Shown here one piece after another: positions 1 through 10,989 of a DNA stretch of 64,000 nt. The notes below the pieces were generated by a model, which had not been told where the DNA came from, ran no database searches, and was given only the letters and a program-made list of their open reading frames with translations. The first letter of the stretch is position 1. Every line of letters starts with the position of its first letter. The stretch comes from Tillandsia leiboldiana (lineage: Eukaryota; Streptophyta; Magnoliopsida; Poales; Bromeliaceae): NCBI GenBank assembly GCA_029204045.2, contig CM055064.1:9126323-9190322 (forward strand), given 5' to 3'. A program made the position numbers and the translations under genes.

Positions 1-107
1 GTTTTGATTTCTTTTTACTACAATCTTTTGTTTCCAAGTCTCCAGAGCTTCTCTCTCTAGAAATCAACCAATTTGGAGCCTTTCCAACTCGAGTTCTTCA
101 AATCAAA

Positions 108-489
108 GTAAGTTTTTATGATCAAAACTTCAGTTTTTCACAAATTTTCTCTATTTTCTCACAACATGAATGAAAATGTTGTATCCTTTTCGTTTGTGAT
201 CAGTTTTTGGTCAAATTTCTTTTGAAATAAGAACTCTGAGTAGATTAGTTTTGATTATATGCTAGGTTTTCTCTTGATTAACGGATTTTTAGGCTTCGAT
301 TTCTGAAAATTCGGTTTTAGGGCATATAATGAGAATTTTTGAAAATCATGGAATTGATCTATTTTCAAAATTCTTTTTGCAAAACTAATTTGATTCCTAG
401 TCTCTCTACATGATAATGATTGTCTAGGTACAATTTTTCAAATTTTGAAAATAAGCAATTTTTTCGTGTTCTTGAGTTCTTGCCCGCAG
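108..489 (+). other. Predicted leader intron before ORF3 of element A
   Basis: A donor-like AAA/GTAAGT starts at 108 and an acceptor-like TTGCCCGCAG ends at 489. The 382-bp length is exactly that of the equivalent interval in B (8592-8973). Bases 1-107 contain no ATG, so if the intron is removed the first ATG of the message is 522, in good context (AAGGATGG). Splicing is an inference from signals and conservation; no transcript is available here. Confidence 0.6.
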
Positions 490-521
490 GTTGTTCTTTA
501 TTGACTAACGCACTAGCAAGG

Positions 522-999
522 ATGGCTTTTCCTTGGATTATTGTGCTCATTGTAGCAATGGTAGGAACTCGAGCATTTGTTAAAAAGGAACAAGAAGAGG
601 CGAAGAATGTTCCTCAAATAGAGTCAGAATCAGAAGACGAAGAAGATTGGGACGCATATTGTAAAGAAGTACAACAGACTGTTGATGACGAAGATAGGTT
701 TTATTTAAAAAATAAGAAGCTGATGAAGTCTTCCTCAACAACCAAGCAGTACACTAGGCGAAAGAATACAAAGGGTAGTGCAATTCAAATTAATGAACCC
801 CTCACCAGAGCACACTCTCTGCCTAGAGAATCTACATGGAATGAAGGTCAAAATGCACCGTCCGCATCCACACAACCTCCTTCAACCTCCAGGAGAGACA
901 CCACAGAAGCAAATATATTGTCCTCTATCCAACGAGAACAGAAGAGATTGTCTAATGAACAAGAGATTATATCAATTGACATTGAACACATCAACTATG
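522..999 (+). pseudogene. Element A ORF3 (env-like position), 5' part, split by element B
   Basis: This is the third ORF of a Sirevirus-like element, located between pol and the 3' LTR. The predicted start at 522 is the first ATG after the putative intron. The product begins with a hydrophobic segment (about residues 4-15), then an acidic stretch rich in Glu/Asp, a basic stretch, a Ser/Pro/Thr-rich linker, and the start of a C-terminal coiled-coil-like segment. Element B entered at codon 160 (bases 995-999). Beyond B the frame resumes at 32771 and runs to a TGA at 32872-32874, so before that insertion this was an open frame of about 193 codons. Compared with ORF3 of B it lacks the central domain of roughly 200 residues. 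The function is unknown; the location is where some Sireviruses carry an env-like gene, but I see no proof of an envelope role. Confidence 0.75.
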
Positions 1000-1227
1000 T
1001 GTTACCGAATTTGAGTTGGCGTATTTCGTGAACTCGGTTAAGTCTTGAAGATTGAAGATAAAGAAGGTTGGATCATATAACTCAATCTCAAGAAAGAAGA
1101 ATTCAAAAGGATCAGGTATGTTTAACTAATTATTTTTGGTGATCCGAATACTTCTTATAGTGTAGAAACACTTGGATGAATTTTTTAATTGCATAAAAAT
1201 CAAAAACTGGACATGGGACATGTTCAG

Positions 1228-1451
1228 GATCCGGATCAGGCATTCCAATCCGGATCCCGAAGGGTGTTAGTTCATACGCAAATTCAATCCGGATCCAAGC
1301 CCTCTTCTGATCCGGATCCCGAACATGGGTTTTTGCTGAATTGTATGAACGATCCGGATCAGGCACTTCGATCCGGATCCCGAACTTTTGTTTTTCAGGA
1401 AACTGTCTCTTTCGTTACTACAATCCGGATCGCCGAAATCCGATCCGGATC
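1228..1451 (+). promoter_or_regulatory. Array of eight TCCGGA-core palindromes in the LTR of B
   Basis: Copies of GATCCGGATC or its ATCCGGATC variant sit at 1228, 1248, 1287, 1309, 1351, 1370, 1423 and 1442. The core is a perfect palindrome and spacing is irregular (19-53 bases). The array ends about 67 bases upstream of the TATA box, as expected for an enhancer. The same word recurs upstream of the internal TATA box at 8469. The binding factor is unknown. Confidence 0.7.
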
Positions 1452-1517
1452 GTCGTCCTGAAAAATCCCAGAAAAGATTAGTTTTTGATTCTTATCTTCT
1501 TCCAACGGTTTCTAACC

Positions 1518-1525
1518 TATAAATA
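1518..1525 (+). promoter_or_regulatory. TATA box of the 5' LTR of B
   Basis: TATAAATA inside CCTATAAATAGACCC, a strong plant TATA context, downstream of the palindrome array. It is conserved in the 3' LTR of B. In the LTR of A the same place reads TATAAGTG (44736). Confidence 0.75.
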
Positions 1526-2270
1526 GACCCTTTAATTTATCTTTTGGGGTACGACGCACAAAGCGTAAAATACGACCGATATAAAAAATTCCACATATAG
1601 AGAAGAAAGGAAATACTAGATTTAATTCTATGTTTCTTCATCTATATTATTAATTTGATTCTAGGTTTTCCAAACTCAGATTTTAAGTAGAATCAAATTA
1701 ATGAATACTTAGATGGTATTTCCGATCTATTTCTAATCTAAGTATTCGGCGGATCATCACGACCCAAAAACAACGATTTTCCCAAACTCGGCGCGTGGAC
1801 TCGCGTGGCCTTGTGGATTCAAGGTGCAACCGCTCTCATGGATTCGGAGCGAGGTACGTTCGTGGATTCGAAGCGTGCTACTGGGTGAAGACCGTGGATT
1901 CGGTCGGACGTCGTGGACTCGACGTTGGACGCTGTTGATTCGGCGTTGGGTGCTGATCGTGGATTCGAGAAGCGTTGCAGAGCGAGCGGAGAAGATCTAC
2001 TGGGAGCGTATGGAAAAGGTTGAGTCGTCTGTGAGTACGGTATATCACCTTGTACGTGTTTAATTCTAGTGGATTTCACCGTGTGATCGGTCCCGTGGTT
2101 TTTTACTCCGGTTTGGAGTTTTTCCACGTAAAAATCTTGCGTGTTTATTTTTATTTCCGCATTGGGTTTTATTGCGCAATGATTTTTTGAGTGTTTAACG
2201 TTTACACCTATTCACCCCCCTCTAGGTGTTTTTTCCCCTATTTAGATCCAATTATATATAACCCAACAAG

Positions 2271-2282
2271 TGGTATCGGAGC
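2271..2282 (+). other. Primer-binding site of element B
   Basis: TGGTATCGGAGC begins two bases after the 5' LTR end. It matches the tRNA-Met primer-binding sequence TGGTATCAGAGC with one substitution. Confidence 0.85.
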
Positions 2283-2301
2283 GGGAATAGGGTTGTAAAC
2301 A

Positions 2302-4431
2302 ATGGTTGAAGATGGAAACATCAACAGACCCCCGTTCTTCGATGGAACAAATTATACCTACTGGAAAGTACGGATGAAAGCCTTTTTAATTTCCATCGAC
2401 GAACGGGTGTGGCAATCAATTGAATTAGGATGGTCTAATCCAACTGAATTTATTGGTGATGTTCGCACCATCAAACCTAGGTCGAAATGGACCAAGGAAG
2501 AGATTGATTTATCTTCTTATAATGGCAAAGGGATTAACGCTTTATTTAATGCTTTGTCGCAAACAGAGTTCTCTCGCGTCTCGGCATGTGAGACTGCGAA
2601 AGAAATCTGGGATGTTCTTCAAGTTACACATGAGGGAACTAACCTTGTGAAGATTCAGGAACTGCAAATGCTTACGAGCAAGTTTGACTCTATTTTCATG
2701 GCAGAAAATGAATCGTTCATAGATTATTATACACGATTGCAAGATATCGTGAATTCATGTGCTAACTTGGGAGAGAAAATTCCAGAATTTAAAATTATAA
2801 GGAAGATTTTAAGAACTCTTCCTGAAAGATTTCGATCCAAGGTTACGGCCATTGAAACTATTAAACACCCGGACGAAATCCGTGTAGAAGAATTAGTTGG
2901 TTCATTACAAACTTATGAAATGACATTTCCTACTAACCATTCTTCTGGAAAAGCATCTACTTCTAAGTCTTCAGGTTTTGCCTTGAAAACTACAAAAGAA
3001 GAAGACGCGGATTCATCCTCCTCAGGCGATGACGAGAACTTATCTATGGAGGACTTTGAGAAACAGCTTGCTCTCTTGACAAGAAATTTTCGCCGAAACT
3101 TCCGAAGGGGTAATTCAAGTAAAACCTCATCCTCCGGAAAGTGGAAGAAAGGCAAAGGTTTTTCAAGCCCAAAGTCAAGAAAGCAAGAGAGTTTTTCAAA
3201 GGATAAGAAAAGCTCAGAAGGACAAGTCCAGTGCTTCAAGTGCCGAGGATACGGCCATATCTCAACGGAGTGTCCAAATAAGAATCCGTCCAAGAAGAAG
3301 GTGATGCAGGCCGTCACTTGGGATGACACCTCATCGTCAAATGAGTCGTCTTCAAGTGATGAAGAAAATAACGCAACGGCGTTCCACGCGTCCACATCTT
3401 CACCCTTCATGTGCTTAATGGCAAGTACATCCGAGTCATTGTCCGACTCCTCCCAAGTTGAAAAGAATGCAACGGACGATGAATCGGATAATTCTGAAGG
3501 TGAAGACTTTGCTCTTGCCTACCATAAGCTTTTGAGGGATTCAAAGAAACTGGCAAAGTAAAATAAGAGTTTGAGAGGGAGATTGCAGGATCTCGAAGAA
3601 GAAGCAAAAAGGGCATCTTCTCTCTCAAACGCTCTTGAAGTGGAAAGGGATAATCTGATTAAAATAAATGTTTCCCTTCAAGAGTCCAATGAGCAACTCG
3701 AGAAGAATTATGTAGATATGGTGAACAAAGCGAATTACTTCTAGAAGCTCAACGGCGAGGCTCGACAGGAAAAATTGGAAATGACAGAGACCATTCTCCA
3801 ACTCAAGGATGACTTACAGCGATTCTCATCAGGAAGGAGTAAGTTGGATAAGCTTCTTGGTCTTGGTCAATCAAACAAATTCGGCCTCGGATACAATCGA
3901 ACTGAAGACAATTTTAGTTCGGTTGGGACAGTCTTTGTGCCCCAGTCGGTATCTCCTCCTCCGACACTGGAATTGACGACAAACAACGACAACAAACCTA
4001 CTTCCCCCTCTTCGGAATCGTCAAGCACTAAGGTATGTTTTCGTTGTGGTATTGCAGGGCACATAAGGAGAAATTGCAAGATGGGAGCCAAACGCTCAAC
4101 TCAAGCACTTCCTGCAACGACTACCAAAAGGGTGATTCCTCAGAAATCAAATGCAAATTATTCGAAGGAAAAGAGCCTCGGTAGTTCATCAAACAAGACG
4201 ACGACGTCAAGGAAAAGCGATGAATCACACAAGACGCTTTCACCAAAGGTATCAACTTCACAATCATTTCCGACATACACCAAAACTCGAAAGGTTTGGG
4301 TACGCAAAGGTGAAATCTTCCCTTGTCTTGTTACAAATATTTCCTTGCATGCATATGATAATTCGTCTTGGTATCTGGATAGCGGTTGTTCCCGTCACAT
4401 GACCGGTGACAAAAAACTGCTTTCAAAATTT
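2302..4431 (+). pseudogene. gag: Element B gag and start of protease (two stops, then frameshift)
   Basis: Encodes the structural Gag of a copia element and runs into protease. The start at 2302 is the first ATG after the primer-binding site. The N-terminal ~220 residues match the copia gag (UBN2/Retrotran_gag_2) pattern, beginning with a FDGTNYTYWK-type motif. A CX2CX4HX4C zinc knuckle lies at about 3232-3274, and a second one at about 4036-4077. Between them is a long Lys/Glu/Leu-rich coiled-coil-like region broken by TAA at 3559 and TAG at 3742, both in frame and both plausibly former Gln codons. The aspartic protease motif DSGCSRHMTG appears near 4378-4407; the frame then closes at a TGA (4432) because of a one-base shift, and pol continues in the next frame from about 4406. 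Long Gag with extra coiled coil and two knuckles fits Sireviruses. Confidence 0.9.
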
Positions 4432-5736
4432 TGAGAAAATCTCCGGAGGACTTGTAGTGTTCGGAGACGGTCAGTCTTCCAAAATTGTTGGAAAAGGAAC
4501 AGTAGCTATTCCAGATGGCCAGATTCTGAATAATGTGTTATTTGTTGATGGCCTTAAGACTAACCTCATAAGTATCAGTCAACTTTGTGACAATGGTTTT
4601 TCAGTTAATTTTTCATCTGTTGAATGCATTGTAACTGATAAGGACCATGTTTTCTTTTTAAAGGGGGTTAGATCTGAAAACAATTGTTATGTTGTTCCCA
4701 ATAAAATTTCTGAAAATTGTAACTTAGCCTCTTTGAATAATGAAACACTTTGGCATGAAAGGCTAGGTCACATAAATTTTAAGGAACTGGCTAGAATTTC
4801 AAACAAAGACGTGGTCAAGGGGGTTCCTAAACTTTCACTTAAACATAACATTGTGTGTGGTGGTTGTCAAAAGGGAAAACAATCCAGGACTGCACACAAG
4901 AACTTGAACCACGTTGGTACTAATCGGCCCTTAGAATTATTGCATATGGATCTTATGGGGCCGACACGTCAACCATCCTTGGGAGGTAAATGGTATATTT
5001 TCTTATTGGTTGATGATTTCTCTAGATACTCATGGGTAGCATTTTTAAAAGAGAAAGCTGATACTTTTGATTCTTTTCACGAGATTTGCCTTCGTATTAT
5101 GATTGAAAGGAATGAAAAGATCATTCGTGTTAGAAGTGATAGAGGTGGAGAATTCATAAATTCTAAATTCATTGATTTTTGCACTTCCAACGGCATTAAA
5201 CATGAATTCTCAGCACCCTATACACCTCAACAGAATGGTGTTGTCGAGCGCAAAAATAGGGTTGTTCAAGAGATGGCACGTGTTATGCTTCATAGCCGGA
5301 ATTTACCGTTATATTTTTGGGCTGAAGCTGTGAACACTGCAATCTATGTTATTAATCGAGTTTATTTGCGCCCGGGAACTTTAAATACACCATATGAACT
5401 ATGGTTTTGTAGAAAACCGGATATCAAATATTTTCGTATCTTTGGGAGTCGGTGTTACATTTTACGTGACCGCGAAAATCTTGAAAAATTTGACTCTCGA
5501 AGTGACGAAGGGATTTTCTTGGGTTATTCTACAAATAGTAGAGCATATCGGGTATTTAACTTGGTATCTAAAACGATAGTAGAATCTATAAATGTTAAAG
5601 TAGATGAAGCTTTCCACTTTGCATCTGATAAATCTACCCCTGATATCTCTCTTGATGATGATACTCTTGTAAATGCATCTTCTCATGATAATACTTCCAA
5701 TATTAATGCTGCATCTAATGGTTCTTCAAGTTTTCT
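4406..5736 (+). pseudogene. pol: Element B integrase region of pol
   Basis: Continues the protease frame after a one-base shift near 4420-4431. A GAG-pre-integrase zinc-binding segment (H..H..C..C pattern, about 4750-4870) is followed by the integrase core. The catalytic residues are Asp at 4949, Asp at 5138 and Glu at 5246, and the last two have 35 residues between them, the D,D35E spacing. The integrase C-terminal region runs to about 5736, where a second one-base shift returns translation to the original gag frame. The two shifts appear to compensate each other, and the integrase stretch itself has no internal stop. Confidence 0.9.
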
Positions 5737-7428
5737 GATATGCAGGAATCATCTCATGTACCTCCGAGTACTCCATTACCTCAAACGTTACGCATCTCCA
5801 AGGATCATCCCGAATCAAACATTATTGGAGACCCACAAGAAGGAGTCAGAACTCGGAGGCAGTTGGTTTGTGGATTCGCTTGTTACGTTTCCATGATCGA
5901 ACCAAAGAACGTCGATGAAGCTCTTCAGGATGACTACTGGATTGAAGCAATGCAGGAAGAGCTCCATAAGTTTGAACGCAACAAAGTCTGGGAATTAACG
6001 ACGCCTCCGAAGCAACACAATGTGATCGGTACTAAATGGATTTTCAAGAACAAGAAAAATGAGGATGGTACCATCATCAGGAACAAAGCACGTTTAGTTG
6101 CTCAAGGCTACTCTCAAATAGAAGGTATAGACTTTGATGAAACTTTCGCCCCTGTAGCTAGACTCGAGTCCATTCGTATCTTATTCGCTATTGCTTGTCA
6201 CTTTAAAATAAAACTCTTTCAAATGGATGTTAAGAGCGCGTTTTTAAATGGGTTTTTAAATGAGGAAGTTTATGTGGCTCAACCGAAAGGTTTTGTAGAC
6301 TGTAAACTACCTAACCATGTTTTTTGTTTGAAAAAGGCTCTTTACGGTTTAAAACAAGCACCGCGAGCGTGGTACGAAAGGTTGACAAAGCACCTTTTGG
6401 AGAAGGGCTATACTCGAGGGGGAGCAGACAGGACTCTCTTTGTGAAGCATTATCAAAATAACTTCATTGTTGCACAAATCTATGTCGATGACATTGTATT
6501 TGGAGCAACAAAGGATAATGATGCTTCTAAATTCGCTGAAACCATGGAAAGCGAATTTGAGATGTCAATGATGGGCGAACTGACATACTCTCTTGGATTG
6601 CAAGTGAAACAAAATGGTGAAGGCATCCATCTGTGTCAATCCAAGTATGCAAAGGAGTTGGTAAAGAAATTCGGATTAGAAGATTCTAAAGATTTTCCTA
6701 CTCCTATGGGAACTAGCAATAAGGGATTAGGAAGTGAATCTCTTAGTGAGAATGTAGACGAGAAACTTTATCGCAGCATGATTGGAAGTCTACTTTACCT
6801 CACAGCTAGTTGTCCGGATATATCCTTTAGTGTTGGGATTTGCGCGAGATATCAATCAGCACCAAAGGAGGTTCACCTGAAAGCGGTGAAAAGGATCATC
6901 CGGTACATCAAAGGAACCATTAATTTCGGAATTTGGTATCCTATGGGAACAAGTCTAGATATTGTTGGATATTCAGATGCCGATTGGGCAGGATCTGTGG
7001 ATGATCGGAAAAGTACGAGTGGTGCATGTTTTTATCTTGGCCATTGCCTTGTTGCATGGCATAGTAAAAAGCAAAACTGCATTGCACTCTCGACTGCCGA
7101 AGCGGAATATATCTCAGCGGGTAGTTGTTCAACTCAACTCATTTGGATGAAAAGCGTGTTGAGCGACTTTCGGATTTTAGCAACTTCGGTAACTGTTTTA
7201 TCTGACAACACTAGTGCTATAAACATTTCAAAAAATCCTGTGTTGCACTCAAGAACAAAACACATTGAACTTAGATATCATTTTCTTAGAGAGCTAATTG
7301 AATCAAATATTCTTCAAATTTCCTACATTTCAACTGAAGATCAATTAGCTGACATTTTAACAAAACCTTTGGATCAAAAACGATTTATTCATTTGCGTAA
7401 AGCAATTGGAATGCTTTCCTTGAAATAA
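5737..7428 (+). pseudogene. pol: Element B reverse transcriptase and RNase H (intact stretch)
   Basis: An uninterrupted open frame of about 560 codons covering copia reverse transcriptase (from the IGTKWIFKNK-type motif at about 6030) with the YVDD catalytic box at 6481-6492, then RNase H with the DADWAG and STAEAEY motifs, ending near the usual ADILTKPL motif and a TAA at 7426-7428. It is in the same frame as gag. All expected landmark motifs are present, so this domain block looks undamaged even though the upstream polyprotein is broken. Confidence 0.93.
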
Positions 7429-8360
7429 CCTATTTTTGAAACTTTTGCTTAGGTCAGGTTTTGTTTTTGTGTTTTTGTTCATTATCTATGCTTAGACATA
7501 GAACATTAATTGAGCATGTGTCTTATTGACTTTAATAGCATCTTTTCGTTTATTTAGAAATTTATTATGCTTTGGATATCATAATAATTCATTTGATGCA
7601 ATGATCATTTGTGTGAATTAAATCATCTTTGTTTTGATCAAAGTCAATTTCTCTCTCGATGATCTCTTGGTATAGTTTTTATCTTATTTGACTATTTAGT
7701 CGAGTATGAAACCGAGATCAATATTTGGTTGAATACTTTATATCTTAAATAATTGATAGCCAATTGAGGGGGAGTCAAAGAAAAAGTGTTATGCTCAAAA
7801 GATGTGGAAAGAGTTACATCCCAATGAGGAGTGTGAAAACTACCACCACATGGAGGAAAGAGCTACCACCTCGGTCGTCCGAGTACTGTGTGCAGCTACC
7901 ACATGTATACCAAGCAAGGTTTTTCAAGTTTGATTAAATAAAATGCATGTTGAAATACTTGACTCTGTCAAAATTTCAAGGTTGGTATAAGGTGGGAATT
8001 TTAATGAAAGATGCTCAAAGAGCCACTCTCTTCAATAAATTGACTAGATATATTATCTAACTTATCTGGGATTTCAGACATCTATTGATCTTGGTATTTC
8101 ATTTTCTTTACCAAATTGATGATTTGATAAAGGCATTACTCATAAGATCAAGTTAGATGTAATTGAAGTTGTTCAACTTTAAGGGATTTAATTTTTATAA
8201 ATCTTCGTTTCGTTATTTGAATATTTATGATAGATTTGGCATAATCTATTTCTTGTTGTATGAAACGATGATTTTAATTTAAAGTTGATTCACAAAAGTG
8301 CTTACATACTTTTTCTGGTTTTTGTGGATTTTTTCTGAATTTTTCTGATGAAAAAGTTGG
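7429..8360 (+). other. Spacer between pol and ORF3 of B
   Basis: AT-rich and without a convincing gene. It contains a purine-rich signal, GAGGGGGAG, at about 7766-7774, which resembles the purine tracts that occur repeatedly downstream of pol in Sireviruses. The remainder shows no structure that I can name. Confidence 0.6.
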
Positions 8361-8364
8361 AGCC

Positions 8365-8475
8365 GATCCAGATTGGACAAGCCGATCCGGATCCCGAACG
8401 CAGGTATTTTCTGCGGGTAGCCGATCCGGATCGGATTCACGAACTGATCCGGATCGCGGCTAGGGTTTTATATAG
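8365..8475 (+). promoter_or_regulatory. Candidate internal promoter for ORF3 of B
   Basis: Three perfect GATCCGGATC palindromes (8384, 8423, 8446) and a degenerate one (8365) lie directly upstream of a TATA box, TATATAG at 8469-8475. The arrangement copies that of the LTR promoter (palindromes then TATA). A transcript starting about 30 bases downstream would begin near 8500, pass an intron at 8592-8973, and reach ORF3 with no earlier ATG. That it is a promoter is an inference from sequence layout. Confidence 0.6.
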
Positions 8476-8591
8476 AACAAAAGGGTTTTGATTTCTTTTT
8501 ACTTCAATCTTTTGTTCCAAAGTCTCCAGAGCTTCTCTCTCTTGAATTCATCCTTCTTGGAAGCTTCCAAACTCGAGTTCTTCGATTCTAA

Positions 8592-8973
8592 GTAAGTTTT
8601 CTTGATCAAAATCTCGGTTTTTCACAGTTTTTCATATTTCTCCTCAAAACGTGATCAAATATTTGTATCTTTTTCATTTTGGATTGGTTTTTGATCAAAT
8701 TTCTTTTGAAATAAGAACTCTGGGTAGATTAGTTTTGATTATATGCTAGGTATTCTCCTGATAAACGGATTTTTGGCATTCGATTTCAAAAAATTCGGTT
8801 TTAGGGCATATAATGGGAATTTTCGAAAATCATGCGATTGATCTAATTTTAAAATTCCTTTTGCAAAACTAATTTGATTCTTAGTCTCTCTACACGATTA
8901 TAATTTTTTGGGTACAATTTCTCAAATTTTTGAAAATTAACAATTTTTCGTGTTCTTGAGTTGTTGCTCACAG
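8592..8973 (+). other. Predicted leader intron before ORF3 of B
   Basis: Donor-like AA/GTAAGT at 8592 and acceptor-like TTGCTCACAG ending at 8973 give a 382-bp interval, the same length as in the diverged copy A. The upstream leader from about 8485 to 8591 contains no ATG, and the first ATG after the acceptor is 9004. An ATG at 8950 within the interval extends the frame upstream but would be removed by splicing. Confidence 0.6.
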
Positions 8974-9003
8974 GATTCTCCTCTTCACAAGGAACTTGTA
9001 GCA

Positions 9004-9976
9004 ATGGCGGTCACCTGGATCATTTTTCTTCTGGCTGCCATGGTGCATACAAGAAATCCTGTCAAGCCTAAAAAGGGAAAGAAGGCAAAGAAAACTAGGG
9101 ATGATTCCGAGACGGAATCTGAAACGGAGTCCATTGATTGGGATGAGCTTCAAGTTGAAGCAACTGCTCCGACTGCTTCGAAAGGGAAAGCCCCTGCAGA
9201 AACATCAAAGGCAAAGGCTCCGCCCACTGCTGCTGAAAAAGGAAAAGCCCCAATGGAAGAAACTCCTGTGAAAACAAAAAGAAAAAGTGTTGCCCGCAAG
9301 AGAGGAAGTGCTCGAGGAATTTCCATTGAGGAACCACTTGCTAGCCAGCCTCCTCCACAAGACTTTATCAGTTCTGCAAGGATCAAGGATTTTGAGAACA
9401 GGGAGTGCATTGGCGAAAGGAATGTCAATATCAAAGCGCTGAAAGAGCGATCTACTCTCTTTGGGACTCTGTATGAACAGACTGGTCTTGGCCCCATCTG
9501 TAGTTTCCATGAGTCCACTGGGTATTGTCTTCATTCGGTAAGAATGTTTTATCAGAATGCTTCAAGTCTAAGTGATCACGAGAACGGACGTCGGGAATTT
9601 CACACATCAGTTAAAAATGTCAAGATCAAAGTCACACCTCAACTGATTAGAGAGGTGTTAGGGATGAAGGCCAGAGCTGATGGCGCCCATTATCTGAAAA
9701 GTCAAACCTTCACCACCAACTCCTGGAGAGTGGTAGTTGATGGAATTTGTCTTCCAGATACTCTGTCGACAGGAAATTCGGTCATTTCAAAAGAGCTTCG
9801 ACCAGAGTATCGCTATGTGAACTTCATTGTCTGCTATAACATTCATCCTAACATGAATACAAAGGTTCTTCGATGGGACAGAATGTTATTTCTTTATCTT
9901 CTTGGAAACCCCACAGCGGCAATGGGAGCAAACTTAAACATTCCTTACCTCATCTGGTCAAGGATGGCACGCTATG
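9004..9976 (+). pseudogene. Element B ORF3, 5' part, with plant-transposon-type domain; split by C
   Basis: The predicted start at 9004 has a strong context (GCAATGGC). Order of features: a hydrophobic segment (about residues 4-13), a Lys-rich stretch, an acidic Ser/Glu stretch, repeats of a KGKAP type, a strongly basic stretch (about residues 90-105), then a folded-looking domain of about 200 residues. The end of that domain contains a YVNFIVCYNI-type strand followed by RWDRMLFLYLL and an IPYLIW motif. This pattern resembles the plant domain catalogued as 'putative plant transposon protein' (from memory Pfam PF20167; not searched). Element C entered at 9972-9976; the frame resumes at 30365 and continues through one TAA (30433) to a coiled-coil-like C-terminus ending at 30834. 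Total about 480 codons. Role unknown. Confidence 0.8.
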
Positions 9977-10208
9977 TGTAGAGTACCGGGTCTTTGGATA
10001 GCGCGCCGACCACACAGATGGCTTGGAGCAGAGAGTTGCCTTGGGCATGTTGCATCTGAGTTTACAGTTGATGCCGGGTTGATTCGGATCAACGCGGAAG
10101 CTCCAGCTCGATTCGGGGTTTTCCGGGCTTTGTAGGCCGATTGAGGATGAGATTGGAAATTTCTGACTTCACTGTGGAGTGCCAGAAATTCAGGAACACT
10201 TGGAACAG

Positions 10209-10620
10209 GTGTACTTTTGATTTACAGCGAGGTTCGGGAGGTTCCGGACTGACGCGGAGGACCCGGAGGCAAAAAGTGAGTCGGAACTGGCAATTTTGGA
10301 GCCGGTAATTGATTTGAGCACCCCGACTCAACGGATAAGCTTTTTGAGGAGAAAAAGCTGTGGACACGTGTACTTTTGATTTACAGCGAGGTTCGGGAGG
10401 TTCCGGACTGACGCGGAGGACCCGGAGGCAAAAAGTGAGTTGGAACTGGCAATTTTGGAGCCGGTAATTGATTTGAGCACCCCGCCTCAACGGATGAGCT
10501 TTTTGAAGAGAAAAAGCTGTGAGCACGTGTATTTTCGATTTACAGCGGAGTTCGGGAGGTTCCGGGCAGCGGCGGAGAGCCCGAAGGCAAAAAGTGAGTT
10601 GGAGTTGGAGTTTTTGGAAT
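10209..10620 (+). repeat. 159-bp tandem repeat in the LTR of C (about 2.5 copies)
   Basis: Units start at 10209, 10368 and 10527 with the word GTGTACTTTTGATTTACAGC or a close variant. The same array is in the 3' LTR at about 26142-26560, where the first unit is a little shorter. It lies upstream of the TATA box, so it is in the likely U3 control region. Confidence 0.85.
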
Positions 10621-10657
10621 TAATTAATTAACTAATTAATTAATAAAGCTTTTGCTT

Positions 10658-10850
10658 TATAAAAGCTTCCCCCAGCCTCCCTCTGCAGCAGAGAGAAAGA
10701 AAGAAAAAGGAAGAAAGAAAGAAAGGAAAAGAAAAGAGAGGAAAAGGAAAAAGAGAAGGAAGAAGAGGGTTTTTGAGGTGATCTTGGATTTTTGGACTCG
10801 CCGTTGGAGGCCGCGTGGAGCTCGTGGGCGTGCGGCGGGTGTCGACGAGG
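10658..10850 (+). promoter_or_regulatory. TATA box and purine-rich leader of the LTR of C
   Basis: TATAAAA at 10658-10664 follows an AT-rich run of AATTAATTA units. About 30 bases downstream starts a 75-base GA-rich tract (10690-10766). A donor-like GAG/GTAAGC sits at 10849-10854, just before the GC-rich array. The same order is present at 26583-26780 in the 3' LTR. Transcription start and splicing are inferred. Confidence 0.6.
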
Positions 10851-10989
10851 TAAGCAATTTCTGATTTTGAGGTTTTCTCGGGTTTTGAGAGCTTTTGGAT
10901 TTTTATTTGGTTGTTTAAAAAGCTAAAAATGGGATTTTTGGATTAATTGGATTTTTTGGGGATTTTCGGATTTTATTGGGGTTTATTGG

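Larger units (their letters stand above)
1..999 (+). mobile_element. Element A (outer Sirevirus-like Ty1/copia), left fragment
   Basis: This is the part of element A upstream of the insertion of B. Base 1 aligns with base 8485 of B and the two run together without net length change for about 490 bases, through an apparent leader intron and into ORF3. Gag, pol and the 5' LTR of A would lie to the left of the window. The fragment resumes at 32771 after B, is interrupted again by E at 32966, and ends with the 3' LTR at 45518. The five bases CTATG at 995-999 are the left copy of the target duplication made by B (right copy 32766-32770). Confidence 0.9.
1000..2268 (+). repeat. 5' LTR of element B
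   Basis: Begins TGTTACCG and ends ACCCAACA. It matches 31497-32765 base for base apart from about 20 substitutions and no length change. It contains an array of eight GATCCGGATC-type palindromes (1228-1451), a TATA box (1518-1525), and, in its last half, about seven spaced copies of a GTGGATTCG-type word (about 1812-1976). Confidence 0.95.

Noticed and set aside
8950..9003. Upstream ATG at 8950 as the start of ORF3 in B
   Set aside because: It lies inside the predicted intron, is not matched by an ATG at the equivalent place in A, and precedes a better start at 9004 aligned with 522 of A.
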